This document shows positions 23,781-37,134 of a DNA stretch of 64,000 bases, piece after piece; the stretch's first letter is position 1; the number at the start of each line of letters is the position of its first letter. Both the position numbers and the translations under genes were made by a program. Where the stretch lies: contig CM028672.1 of assembly GCA_016760335.1 (NCBI GenBank), positions 60,056,635 to 60,120,634 of the forward strand, in the 5' to 3' direction. The notes under the pieces are model-generated. The model did not search any database. It was not told the DNA's origin and was given only the letters and a program-made list of their open reading frames with translations. The stretch is from Gastrodia elata. Taxonomy: Eukaryota; Streptophyta; Magnoliopsida; Asparagales; Orchidaceae.

Positions 23781-24796
23781 CAATAATTGTAATTATCAAT
23801 AAATTAAAATTAGAAATAATATATTTAATAATTAATTGATATTATTAGATTTTAAAATTCACTAATAATAATATTTAAAATTGTATTTATGATAGCAAAT
23901 AATTATATTTTGAAATATTTTAAACTATCATTTAACATTGAATTTATAGTTTGCATTTATAATAGATAATAATTACTACTATTATTTAATTATAAACAAG
24001 ATTTATTATCACATCAAATTATAAAAAGAAAAAGAAAAATGCTAAGTTTACACAAAAATATATATCAAAAATTATTTAGGATCAATAGACTTTTTTTTTA
24101 AATTTTTGTATATAAGTTCCACAAAAAAAATGTATTCAACTAATAATTTATTTACACATTAGATTGACATATTATTTATATATTTTAGTATATACTACTA
24201 TGTAAGTGTAACAATACTAAAAATAAAATAAACAAGTACTAAAGTAATAATTATAAAATTTATTTAACTTTTATTATAATTATTAATTGAAAACATCATA
24301 TAGTTAGGTAATTATTTATAGTATTAATGTTTAATATTTGAAATCAAAGCAATTGTATTCTTCTATTACTATATTAAAATATAAACTAATTTCAAATTAT
24401 GAATGACCATAAATAATGATTACTAATATAGATATTGTTGAATAATTTAATGTCAATTTACTTATAATCATAAAAGTTTTTATTTAAAAATTATTAAAAC
24501 TATATGATTATTATTAATTTATAACTACTAATTATAATTAATTATTTTTATAATCATTATTACTTTTCTCTAATATTTGTAAAATTTTCTTAATTTTAAC
24601 ACTCATTTGATCAAAATATATAATTACAAATTTTATTTATCTAAATTATAAAAATAATTATAATATTTAAGGAATTTATATTTAAATTGATTCAACCGCC
24701 TTCTAATTAAAATGATGATGGAATTTGAAATGTTGTATCTCGCAATCTTTTGATCCAGCCGTTAGCTTGCTCTTTCAGATATCGAATAACAATATT

Positions 24797-24839
24797 GGAT
24801 TTGAACCTGCTAACCTGACCCGACTCAACTACTAGGCCA
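24797..24839 (-). mobile_element. SINE candidate: tRNA-like A and B boxes
   Basis: On the minus strand, TGGCCTAGTAGTTGAG (from 24839) fits the RNA polymerase III A box and GGTTCAAATCC (24807-24797) fits the B box, about 32 nt apart, a SINE-like spacing. The rest does not fold as a good tRNA. The body and 3' tail were not delimited, so the span covers only the boxes. Confidence 0.45.
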
Positions 24840-27747
24840 TCTTCTTCGCCCAACCATTCCCATAATTCGATGGTGCATAAATCCGCATTGAAACCATCCC
24901 AAATCGATTGTGATTAAATCATCAGAGCACGAGTAATCATTGATACATAAAATTAGAACATAATTTCCTATAATTAAGTTTAATTAGGCATTTAATTATG
25001 AAGAGCAAACATCAATTATAGATTTATTTGAGCTTCCAAACTACAAGGCATTTATTCGTACACATTTTCCTCACTATTATGACATTTTAGAATTTAAATT
25101 AAACCAAATGATAGTAATTGCCCTCATAAACCCTGAAACCTCAAGATCACATATTTTTAGTTTTGGCCTCTATTAGGTTGAGATGGTTCTAGCAACCACT
25201 GACTATCCATATATATCCATTAGAACTTGTAGGAGACAATTTTTATGCTAATTGTGTAATAGAACTTCTTTTATGCAATTTCCTATTTTCCACTTCTGCT
25301 CAAAGACATTTGATCCAGAGACCTATGGTGCCTCCATTCGATTACTAAGCTTCTTTTCTGCTTATGCGAACTGCTCTTGAAGCTTTTAGATCCACTCAAT
25401 GCTTTCTTGACAGTTCTACATTGCCTCTTATCCAAAAGTTAAACTTTTGACCACCCTTGGTTACCTAACTATTCTAGAAGTTTGAAGCTTATCGCCTTGC
25501 TTGAGAACCTCTTAGTGGACTCATAGGAAGGTGATGAAAGCCTTATTTAGATTTGGTTCAGCCAAGTCAACTCTATCTACATTCCTACATGAGAAATATT
25601 CTTTAGTTAATCATTTCTCTTTCTCTATCAATGACGACCTCACGATCCTGTTAAAGTATTTTGAGCAAAATAGATTATATTGTTGTAGTTCCAATACTAA
25701 TATTTAAGGAAAACAAAGGTCCTTTGTGCATTGATTAATCACGAGCCTTGCAATCATGCATGCATGTAAATTAAAGGTTAAGATACAGCATAAACTATTT
25801 TGATATTAATCCTTCCTTAATCGTTAATATTATTTACTAATTTCCATTGAAAATTTCACTATGCATGCCATATCACTAGAATGAAGCTCATAAGATTAAT
25901 TATATTGAATGAGAGGCTTACCCTAGGTCCTAGATGCCGTACAGATGGCTTGGGTGTGCTTCAATTAGCTTGAGCCAGCACTTGAGTTAGCCCAATTAAT
26001 ATGAATGAGCTATCGGGTTCCTTGATCCCCTTCTAAATGCTGAAAGCCTTACTCCTAGGAGATTAGGTGGTTGTTGATGTCCTCAGGGTCAATGAAAAGG
26101 ATTGTATTAATGCGTGAACAGCATTGTATTATATTTTTATTAAATATTTATTTTATTAGATGTTTATCTTCTACTTATTTTAATTTCTAAAAATATTTAT
26201 TTTAGTTTCATACCTACAGCCTAGTAAGCAATCAAGCAAGCTAGCTGCTGTTCTTACTGTTCTTTTCCTACAGCAGATTATTTTTATGGGCGTACTCTTG
26301 AACTGTAACCATGCGATAAAAGGTAGGATTCTTGCATATTCTTACTTTTGTATGTATATATTTCTTTTTCTGAAAACTTCTTATATTAATATTAAGAGAA
26401 ATTTAAGAAATATGTGTGAGAATATTTGAGCTGAGTAGATTTGATTATTTGAGCTCGAGTCTAATTCTAATGTATGTGCACATAGTTTGAATGCATACAT
26501 GCATGCTCTCATAGGCATACTATTTAATTATTACTTATAACTTATTGGATTAATATAAGATTACCATATATGTACAGCACATGTTGAGTTCAAAGAAGAT
26601 GAAGTGTGATACATACTTTTTGATGATTTGATGTGCCTTTTTTTAGACATAATTATGCTTCAATGATTCAAATATATGTGGCCCTAAAAGATGAACTCAG
26701 TGACATCGAAATTTTAAGCTCAATTATTATAATAACTAGATTAAAACACCATTCACAAGAGTTTTAGAAGCTTAAGAATAAATTTCAAAGGGATGCATTC
26801 CAATATGACGCGAAACGGGGACGCCTAAGTGTCCGGTTCACTGTTTGGAGATGTTCGAGGTGCCCTAAACTGGAAAGACAGATACTTGAGCGTACTAAAA
26901 GATGCATTTTGATGCCTAGAACACCAAATAACGCATGGAATGAGTATTTTGACATTTCTTTAGGCTTGAATATAAATTTAAAAGTTTTTCACTATAACCA
27001 CTATCTCATCTCTAAGTAGCCAATTGTAAGCCTTGAAAACCCTAAAAGTTTCAATCCTCTTATTGCTCATCTCCTATTTAGTAAAATCTATTACTCTTAA
27101 ATTTTACTAAACAATAAAAAATTATATTTTTTGATATTGCTGTGTGAAAACACTTGTTCGGACACAAGAATTAAACCGTATTCAGAGCTATCATTGACTT
27201 CATCTCCCACTGGCCAATGTTGATGAACAGTTTGGGGGTGTCCCATTGGTTTTGACACTCTACCTTCATCGAAGAAATGAAGATATATTAGTTCAAAAAG
27301 GGCATTTATTTCATTCTATATATAGTTCGGCTTGCCACAAAGCATGAAGGGCCATGTTCCCCTGTGCATGTGCGTAGGTAGGCCAAATTTAATTATGTTG
27401 GTTGCAAAGCCTATCTCATCCTTTTCTTGCTATTTGTGTTCAGGGTGTTGTGTACGTGAATGATTATGTTAGTCCCATGCTTTATTATCATGTAGAGTGA
27501 TTGGCTTGGTCCCATTGGTCACGTATTTGCCTGCTGATTAAAATTATGGGCTTTGTATCCTATATCATGAGTTCATTTCCATTGGTCACATATTGCTCTT
27601 CTTAAAGCTCATCATTTTTTCACTTTTTTTTTCTTGGCCTGGCTACTTGTATTTGTGTATTTGAGTGAGCGAAGAAATATCAACTAAATGATATTTTGAA
27701 TTCGATAAAATTAATTATGGCGGGAGGCTATTGCAAGATCAATAGCT

Positions 27748-27860
27748 ACCTACTCAGTGGTTGAACTCTTGAGTTTGAACTCTTGATTGGTTAAAGGTTC
27801 AAATCTCATCGGCTACATACTCTCTTATAAAGCTCAACTTTTTCAAAAAACAAAAGCTAC
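27748..27860 (+). mobile_element. SINE candidate: tRNA-like head with A-rich tail
   Basis: ACCTACTCAGTGGTTGA at 27748 resembles an A box, and GGTTCAAATCT at 27796-27806 is a B box one base from consensus. The sequence then runs CATCGGCTACATACTC to AAAAAACAAAA at about 27847-27857, which could be the tail. No flanking duplication was confirmed. Confidence 0.5.
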
Positions 27861-29370
27861 TTGAAATTATTGTGGCTAAAGCATTTGGGTTGTTTGGCAA
27901 TTTAGCCACACATTGGTATATGAATCAAATTATCAATTAGCACATTAAACTTTTTAAACAAAGAAATAGGCGCTGAGAAATGGGGTAGCATTGATTGATC
28001 TTTTGATTCCAACAATTGAGTTCAATGTTATCTTCTAACCAGATAGAAGAAAATGTTGGGGAGAAATGATCCAAGGAAAAGAATTCGTATACATGCCAGA
28101 TTTTATGTTGTCATATCCCTTAAAACTTGCATTATATTAAGCTAATGCCAAAACTAGCACAATGCAAAGCAATGGTAGTGCCATTTTTATCATGCTTGGG
28201 CTTCTTGGAATCTAGTTTTGCTAGGAAGAGGAAGGATAGTTTACGCTTTTAGTGCATGCATTATCTTGAGTTGAACAAGCTGAAAATTAACAAGCACTCC
28301 ATCCTCGAATTGATGATATGTTCGATCAAATTTCAAGTTCTTGCGTCTTTCAAATTTTTGTCTTTTAAAGCCTTTCTGAACTTTTCTTGTAAGGTTGCTT
28401 TTGATTAGTTGGAGCACTGTTTAGATACCACTCCAACTCTAGCTCTTCAACGATGTTTCATTGCATGATTTGATTCAACACATGCCAATGGAATAAGATT
28501 GGTTGACGATCTCATGCAAATTGGACGATTAAGATCTAATATGCCATTTCAAATTCAGTTTCGGCGGATCATATACAAATATGACAACCATATTTTGATT
28601 CGTAATCCAATTAACACGAATCAAATGGTTAGGATTTGATTTGACAATTCGTATATGGAATCGACCGCCAGCCCACTGGATTACTTTAGCAATCAATGAA
28701 ATTAAAAAAGAAAATTTTATTTTGATCTTATCTCATACAATTATCATCCTTTTTACATGATTTTAGTGTCCATGGAACAACGAACACACATATTTAACAA
28801 TTAATAACAAAAACTTGTAGCCTTTGAGAGAACTTATAATCATCATTTAGGACTCACTTGGAGACACCTAAATACCAAATTAACTCCAAAATGACTCTTG
28901 ACCCTTAAGCACCAAAGCATTGATTTCAAAAATTATGACACACAAACCTATACCTCCCATAAATACCCCCACCATCCCTCCTCTCATGACACGCTTGAGC
29001 TCTTGATCTATCAAAGAAAACCCAAAGCTTTGATTCCACCCAAATACTTCTTACCACCTTAGAAAGGTTGTGAGAATTGTTTTGAAAGTCTTCCAAGCGA
29101 GGAGTTTCCAACCTAGCCATCTTTTCCTTGAGATACTTGAAGCCTTTCTAAGGTGTACCAAAGACACCTAAAACCCTTCCTCAAGTTGGGTAGTAGTCTA
29201 GCTATCAAGATTCTCACAATTGTTATTTCCTTCAATGACATGGGATATCATAAGTTAGGATTTCTACTTCCTTGACTTATTAGTTATCTTATGTCACAAT
29301 TTCTTCTTCCTTGTCTTATTAGTTAACACGTCGTCATCAAAACTGATGCTCACCGAACTTATCTGATCGT

Positions 29371-29990
29371 AGGTATTTTATTTCTCTTATAGATGATTAC
29401 TCTAAACTTTTATGGATGTACATTTTGGAGAGCAAAGCAAAGGTATTGGAGATTTTCATAAACTGAAAGAAAATGATGGAAAATCAAACGGGCAAGAGAA
29501 TCAAAATGATTCGATTGGATAATGGCAAAGAATTCACTTCTGTTTCTTTTATAAGAGAATGTGAGAATTTAGAGACTGAACGGTACTTCACTTTAAGACA
29601 AACACCACAACAGAACGGGTTAGTAGAGCGTGTGAATCGCACTTTGGTGGAACATGTACAGTGCATGTTGTCTAATGTTGGGTTGGAGTCTATTGGGTGG
29701 AGGCATAGACTATGCATGCTACTTGGTGAACCGTCTGCCATCTGCAGCACTGAACAAGAAAACTCCAATTGAGTTGTATTCTGGACATCCTGCCACAGAT
29801 TATGGTCAGCTAAAATTTTTTGGCAACCCAGCTTATTATCATGTCAAAAAGGATAAGGTGGAACCACGGGCTAGGAAAGCAATTTTCGTGGTTACTCCAT
29901 TGCAACGAAGAAGAAAGGCTCCTAGAGTTTGTATTAAGATTTGTAAACCATAAAACTATTGTAATCCTTTCTCTCAATAGTGAAATCTTT
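29371..29990 (+). pseudogene. Ty1-copia integrase fragment
   Basis: Frames give RYFISLIDDYSKLLWMY, MMENQTGKRIKMIRLDNGKEF, TPQQNGLVERVNRTL and, after a frameshift near 29690, ACYLVNRLPSAALNKKTPIELYSG..GQLKFFGNPAYYHV. This is the copia integrase core: the first Asp in IDDYS, the second in DNG-EF, the catalytic Glu in the LVER block. An in-frame TGA near 29464, a frameshift and loss of reverse transcriptase and RNase H make it a relic. Confidence 0.85.
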
Positions 29991-30160
29991 TGCTCTCCTC
30001 ATTGTGGATGTAGGTGATAGCACCGAACCACATAAATTTTTGTATTGTGGTTGTGATTATGCTTACATGTGAATGTTTATTGCTTTATTGGTTTTGTTTA
30101 TCATTTACAAACTTTTTGTTCTGCATTGATTTGAAACCCAAACATCCCCCAAGAGATCTC
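29975..30160 (+). repeat. Possible copia LTR end downstream of the integrase relic
   Basis: GTGGATGTAGGTGATAGCACCGAACCACATAAATTTTTGT near 30003-30042 has the form seen near the end of many plant copia LTRs (..GATGTAGG..CCGAACCACGTAAA..). It follows the integrase relic on the same strand. No partner LTR was seen in the window. Pattern recall only. Confidence 0.4.
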
Positions 30161-31164
30161 AACAAGAGGTTCATATCCCAACATGTGGTACATAGGTTGT
30201 TGAGATCCTTTTTCTTGATCGCGATGCAGGCTCTTACACGGGCTGAACTACCTTAAATCTCTATATCTCTAGTGTTTTTTATTTTTCTCCATTTGCTCGT
30301 TACTTCTGTACATGTGGATAGACCATACTCTGATTATACAAAACATCAATCTCAAGAATCACTTGGCTAACTTCAAGTCGGACGGTTCTTCACACTACAT
30401 TTATTTCCTCATGATTATTCCCTTAATGATTCTGCCTTGAGTGCAACCCTTTTGGGCCAAATTGTATGGAGCAGTCACCAGTCTCATCAAATTTGGCACC
30501 TTCACTTGGTTTGATTCAAAGTAATTTTGAACATGTTATGGATAGAACTCGTGATCATTATGCAAATATCCAAGAAATATTTTATCCGCAAGAAAGAAAT
30601 GCAAAATAATAAATTTTTAAGTCTTATTGTCTTCAAAAAATTCCGAAATCGTTTGACTTTAATGTTGTGCGAATGACTTAATTTGATGGTGTTTAGTCTA
30701 TTCTTAGTTGTTTCCTGATCTGTTTTGCTTAGGCAAAATTGAAAAATATAAATAAATACTAACCTTCACTTAAAAGGTTTTATTACTCAAACTTAGCTAA
30801 AAAAAACAACTTTTAAGAAATATTAAATGAAAATACTAATTATGCTGAATACATAATATCATAATAATAACTGCTACGCAGATCTATCCCAAGCAGACGT
30901 TTTCTAAATCATCTACAGCATAACTCTTCAAAAGAAGCCTCGTCTTTGAATCATTCACAATCTGATGATAGTGTCTACCCTGAAGAGCTGATCACCCCCA
31001 TTACAAAGTTGTCTTAATTGTCCAACAATGAGGCATTGGAAGCTGAGCTCTCATCGCATCTTCAAGAATTCATATATATATATATATATATATATAATAT
31101 GTCTATGCTATCTCTTAAAAATCTGTACAACTCCTTTGAAGAGTCCCATCAGGACAAAGGTCCT
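30160..31164. other. No gene or clear repeat seen
   Basis: AT-rich sequence with short unconvincing open frames. A (TA)n run at 31074-31097 lies just before the first LINE copy. Confidence 0.5.
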
Positions 31165-32064
31165 TGTTTGGCTAATATATGCCAAAATCCTTCTCAAAAT
31201 AAAATCTTTAAAAAGACTTGAATCTGATTAGAGCATTGTGGTCCCAAATACACCATGATTACACCAAGATGGCTCTCCCAACATGATTCATTCGAGGAAG
31301 ATCAATAATATTATATTAGAAAATCTTTAACAATTCAATAAAAAAGTTTTTTTTTGTGTGTCAAGGTGGACTTAGTAAAGGCTTTTGACTCAATAGAATG
31401 TTGGATTAGGATGAATAAAATGGGTTCCCCAAAAAAACTCATTTCTTGGGTGAAAGGTTGCATTAGGATGGGTTCTCTTTATTGGGAATATGATGGATTT
31501 GTTCTTTTCTACGTCAAATGGGGTCCGCCATAGTTGTCATAGCTTAAATGGGCTGCCAGACATTCTGGAACAGGCAGACAAAAGGAATTCAAACCTGTTA
31601 GTCTTAAAAGCTTTGAATGTTCTCATTTGCTTTTTGACGATGATCTTCTAAAATTTGGAGAAGCAGGCAAGTAAAATATTGAAAATATTCAATGATGACT
31701 TTCTAGATTTTTTAAATTGCATGTCCTCTCCTTGAATGCAAGTAAGTCCTCAATTTATTTTTATAAGTCTGCTAATGAAAAACACCAGCTTGCTTCTTTT
31801 TTAAACATCAACGACAAAGAATTTCTAGTCCGACTGCCAGTATACATTATACAAATATCTCTACTGCTTTATGTCAACTCCTACTTGACCGGTTTGGATC
31901 AATTCCTTACTGGTTGGGCTCAAAAATCCTTATCTTATACTGGCATGCTTCAACATTTGAAATTCACCATCAATAATGTTCACATTTACTAGCTCAAAAC
32001 TTTAAATATTCCAAAAGACATATTTAATGGATTCAACTTGATTTGTATGAGGTTTCATACATCC
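31165..32064 (+). pseudogene. LINE (L1-type) reverse transcriptase fragment, copy 1
   Basis: Frames give VKVDLVKAFDSIE (RT motif A) at about 31360, LISWVKGCI, LLFDDDLLKFGEAGK (motif C, normally FADD) near 31630, KSSIYFYKS and GWAQKSLSYTGMLQHLKF near 31910. The order is that of plant L1 reverse transcriptase. Stops, frameshifts and a deletion between motifs A and C make it dead. It is nearly matched, feature by feature, by copy 2 at 37458. It ends abruptly at CATACATCC, where the LTR-like segment S begins. Confidence 0.85.
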
Positions 32065-33706
32065 ACATAAGCATGTAAGTGTACTAAAAGAAACATGAAA
32101 ACAAAAATGTATGTTAAGTAACAGTAAAAGGAAAATATAAGTAAAAACTAAGTAAACATATACTATAAAGAAGTTGAAAGTAAAACTGCAAAGTACAATA
32201 CAAAAGTAAAAAAGAAGTAAAATGAAATAAAATGTAACATCAAGGACTGAGTAATAGTAACCCATATTCATAAGACTAATAAATCATTCACAATCAATGC
32301 GATTGTGAGAAATACATTTTTTAGCAATTTATCTTATTTAAGTTTATTCTGCAAACACGCTACATAACAAATGAGGAGTTAAGCATATCTACTTAACTAA
32401 AAGTAGCAGGATCTTCCAAAACACACACACTCCCTTCTAGGACATGTGTGGTCTCCATATTACTCCATAGCTTGTTCCGGCTCAAATATCTGACAGATGA
32501 AACCCCTATGTAAATTATTTAAATGTTTTATTTATGCACAACGTATAATGACTCGATTTCAGATTAGATGTCTTGATCTAACACTGAGCATCACTGTAGT
32601 GCTTAATATTTGGTTAGCATGTCTTAACCCACTATTAAGTACTACGAAGGGTAAACGATCTATAAGATAAGAAAGACAGACACGTTATAAATATATTAAT
32701 AAATATTACCAATACAATCATCTAGATAAATAAAAGAAAAATATTGATCTTTGATTTGCATAAATAAAATGTCTCAAGTATGTTTAAGTTTTCAATAGTT
32801 AGTTAAATAAAAGAACTCTCATCCTCACATGAAAAAGAAATAAAGTTAAATAAGAACTTTATGTCTGCTCTGAATCAGCTGGCACCACTTCTGACTCACC
32901 TGCTAAATTATCTCAAAGCTCGTGATCTATGATATTTGGTTTTTAATATGATAAGATACAACTAATAAAAATAAAATAAATGATTAGATTTACATAAGTA
33001 TAAGTATCTCTTAAGGTTTTATATACCATTATTTATTAAGGATATCACATTTAACAAGCTGAATAGATGGAGCACAATACAATATAAAAAAAAATACTAA
33101 AAGTATGGGACTAGTAAAAGTAAATGAAGCAAATGTACTCGATAATATTATGCAAGAAATAGGTTAAGCAGTTATAAAAGACAATATATGAACTGAATAA
33201 GTAAATATTAGTAGCTAAAAGTCAATGTGAATGATGCTAAAATAGTAAAGCTGAACTAATGTAAATAAATGTAAAACCGTAAAGTATAAATACAATTTTA
33301 TATATCATTTTATATTTTGTTCTGTGAGCACATACAGAACAACGATGAGTTATGTACGTTTACCCAACTATATGTATCGGGGCCTCCTGAATAACTACAT
33401 ATCCCCCGTCAATGACATGTGTAGTCTCTTGATCACTACATAGCCAGCTCTGGCTTACTAGTGTATGTACAAACTATTTCACCCTGAATGAAACTCCTTC
33501 TCATATTTAATTATCTTTTATGTTGTGCATATAAGTTTGTTATTATAATCAAATGAGTAAGATTCTCAAAGTGTTGCTGCATTTTAAGGAATTTCCAAAT
33601 TTAAATGCAACTATGTGATATTCATTTGTTACCTACTTTGAATTATCTACAATAATAATTGGGGTTAATAAAACCCCAATTAACTTAAAACATTAAGCAC
33701 GTGTCT

Positions 33707-36700
33707 TGTAACGCCACACCCTGTCGCCGCGCGCAAAGGAGTTAACAATTCGCGGCGGGACTGTGCGCTACTCGGGAAGGACTGCTGAACCTCCCCGAAT
33801 AATCCTGTTGAAACAAATGAGCTGCTGGACTAATCTTTAAGATAAGTATAAAATATTATCTTAAGTATTAGATAATATAAAATATACATTAGATTATGAG
33901 TGGAATATGAGTAATCTAATATATATAAGTATAACAATATTTTCACTATACTGATTATATCACAATACTAAGTATAAGTAGTAGTAAATACAGAGTATTG
34001 TAGCTAAAGCATATATCCAAAAATATTCATCACAGAATCTAAGTAAAGCTTTCATCTCAGAAAATAAAAGAAAATACATCCAGAATGAATACAATTATTT
34101 ACTTAATGAAAATACAAAAAATAGTCTAAATATTGAATTGAAAGTAATTACTTACAGAAAATAAAGGTTGGAGAAAAGTCCTCTAATGCTCCTCGAACTT
34201 CTCCTGGATCTCCTGTGAAGGCTCCTGATTTGGCTCCACAAACTGCTCTGGATCTAGCAAATTATCGGATCTCAAAAGTACCATATGTTAGACAATGAGC
34301 CTAACACATTAAAAACTACTCTAGATAGTTATAATTATCTAAGGTTTAACATTTCAGTAATTTAAACAAACTGTAAAAAAAGCACTAAAACAGTTGAAAT
34401 GTGTGAAAGTGTACAAATTTGAAAAAGAAAAAGCACTAAAACAGTTGAAATATATGAAACTATACAAGTTTGAAAATAAATTAAAACAGTAGTTGAAATA
34501 CTAAGTACTGAAAATATAAAATAGTAAATAAGCTGAAACTGAATAAAAGCTGAAATAAAACTATGATGTATGCCACTGAATATGCATCTAATTATGCCAC
34601 TAATTTAAATTATCATCATGCATTTGGTGCCTAATGCACTCTAAAAAATTTTAATATCCATGATGCATGCTGCATCCTGTAGGTCCTACTAACACCGCTG
34701 CATATTATATCCCATATTTCACAATACTTTCATGCTTATGCAATTATGCCAATGATTTCAATTCAACATAATTCTCAAAATCATCAAAAAATAGAAATCC
34801 TTTTCAAGAAAATAATCATCTAACACAATTATTAATTTTCATAATCATCCTAACAAGCACTCATGCTCGTATCTACTGAATTCAGAATCTATCACAATTC
34901 CAATCATATATTCCTAAATTATCACATGTGTAAAGTATATGTACATATGAAGTAAGTATTTAAGAAGGTAAACTTGAATTTCATAGCTTATTTAACTACA
35001 CATATCAATGCGCATAAATATAAGGGGATGAAACCCTTTTACAGTTTATTTTTTCTAACTAAGATATTCAATACCCTAATTGATACATTATTTTGAGTAC
35101 GTTCATAATCATACATTATTTTGATACATAAATCACTTAGTTTGTCTAACTACACTTATCAATGCGCACAAAGATACGGGGATGAAACTCTTTTACAGTT
35201 TATTCTCCAAATAAGGAAATTTAATACCCTAATTAAACATACTATAAAAGTAGGATGTTTGTCCTAAATTGAACTGCACTTATCGATGCACACAAGAATA
35301 AGGGGACGAAACCCTTTTACAATCTTATTTAGGACAAATCAACTAATTTCATGCCCTACTGAATTGAATCAGACATACGGAGATGCACTAAAATCTCCAC
35401 ATAATGATACTAATATTATTATTTCTAAACTGACTAATATATCAACCAAGGATTTTGCAAGCTAGAGAATCCTTTTCTCCATTTGAGGTTCTAAGCAATG
35501 CTCACAAGGAATGTGACTTTAAGAGTCACTCAATTAATGGGGATTTTACCACAATATGTTTTATTCTAGTTTTCATAGGTTTACTAGCCGCAATGATACG
35601 AGTTCAATTTATCTAAAGTTAGATGGTTCATCTAAGGTTTTCACTTCAAAATAATCAACAAGATTCTTCCTACCTCAAAATTATTCCTATTTAAGGGATA
35701 TTTGCCATCTTACCTTAATTATAAGATTTTATCTTAACTTGTCTAAGCTTAAGACTTCTAATAGTCTAAAGATCAATAAATTCAATCAAAGGTGTCCATA
35801 GAGTTCAATACATAGATTTTTATGCAAGTTAAATATATAATCACTTGATTAAAGGCAAATCACTAATGAAAATTATTATGCAATTATCAAGTAGTAAATC
35901 ATCAAATAACTCATAAGAGAAGGTTTTGTTTAAATCATTCCAACATCAAACTTTAGTTAAGACCAAGTTATAAGTGTCAGGATTAAATGTATAAATCATA
36001 AGATCTAATAATTCTAATTTGCTATTTCTAAGATCAAATGTTTATATCAAAAATGATAACTTAATTCATTCTAATTGGTTAAGAAATTAAGTTCCACATT
36101 CAAAAATCAGTTAGATAATTGCAAAATACTTATTTTTACTAAATCTAGTTTATATTGTGCTACATTTTGATGTTATTAAGGTTTCACAGTCATCAAAATA
36201 CAAAAAATATCAAATTTGGGTAAAACTAGATAGTTCTGCGTGTTGCAGAGCATTGTAGCGCCTCCTAGCCAAGAGTCATGCGCTACGGCGCTGGCCAACC
36301 CAAGACCTAGGTGCTACGATGTGCTACAGTGCTTTTAGGCAATACGACACCAGATCTCCCGAAACGCGGCGCTGCGACATGCGATAGCGCTTTCAGGTGC
36401 TCCGATGCCATACTAGAGTGTGGATTGGGAGGAAGAAGCTTCAGGTATTAGCCAAATGGAGAGAGGAGAGCTGAGGAAGCTGCCTTTAAGGAGAAGGAGA
36501 AGGTATGGGCTGGGAGAGGGGATAGCATGACAGCATTCATGCAGCAGCAGGACCTCTCCCATCAATAGCATGGGGAGGAAGCTTCGTTGTACAGAAAGTG
36601 GAGAAGAAGATGCAAGGAAAGGAGGAGAAAGCAGAATGGAAAAATAAATTAATTTACTAAATTAGAATTTTTCCAATATTTTAAATTAATGTATTATAAT

Positions 36701-37134
36701 TAATTAAAATCAGATTGATAGACGAGCTCCAAAAAATCCCAAAAAATAATCCCTAATTAATTTATGGGTGATGAACTCAACAACGAAGTCGGATTTTGAT
36801 TTCGACAATTATTTAATTATTCTATTTTTGAGGTATTTAAATATATTGAAATGTTCGTAAAAATCTGACGACTTACAAACACTTTCAAAATGCCACCCCT
36901 AGCTAATTTGGGGGTGACGAGCGCAATGACAAAGTCAAATTTTGATTTTGAAGTCAAATTAAATATCTCAATTTTTTAATTAAATATTATTAAAATAATC
37001 CAAATATTTGATTGAGCTTGGAATTGCTCTAAATCTTCGAGGATTGATTTTAATGACTAAATGAACCTAATAGAATGATAATTTGGATATAATTAAGTTA
37101 AGATTAGACCAAGTAATAACTTGAGATTGTTACA
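33707..37134 (-). mobile_element. E1: 3.4-kb giant solo LTR (Tekay-like), TSD TGTCT
   Basis: Starts TGTAACGCCACACCC and ends GATTGTTACA, flanked by TGTCT at 33702-33706 and 37135-37139. The matching segment at about 60680 has the same sequence without the insert, with one TGTCT, so the ends are certain. Read on the minus strand, its first 400 bp (TGTAACAATCTC.., CCCCAAATTAGCTAGGGGTG) resemble the first 400 bp of the gypsy 3' LTR at 54259. It therefore looks like a solo LTR of a related family. GC-rich repeats (36240-36420) lie where the promoter-bearing GC-rich part of the gypsy LTR lies. No internal region or coding sequence. Confidence 0.85.
36240..36420. repeat. GC-rich degenerate repeat array in E1
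   Basis: Phrases such as GCGCTACGGCGCT, GTGCTACGATGTGCTACAGTGC and GCGGCGCTGCGACATGCGATAGCGC repeat every 20-40 bases in an otherwise AT-rich element. The same theme recurs at 40970-41220 in E2. Confidence 0.7.

Larger units (their letters stand above)
22823..29340. other. AT-rich gene-free stretch
   Basis: No reading frame with recognisable protein similarity. It contains a long (TA)n run at 23732-23778, very AT-rich sequence to about 24700, two tRNA-like SINE candidates (24797 and 27748, listed separately), and a small GC-richer patch near 26810-26900 (GGGGACGCCTAAGTGTCC) that may be an LTR scrap. Confidence 0.6.

Noticed and set aside
24770..24842. Functional tRNA gene
   Set aside because: A and B boxes are present but acceptor and anticodon stems do not form; SINE origin is more likely.
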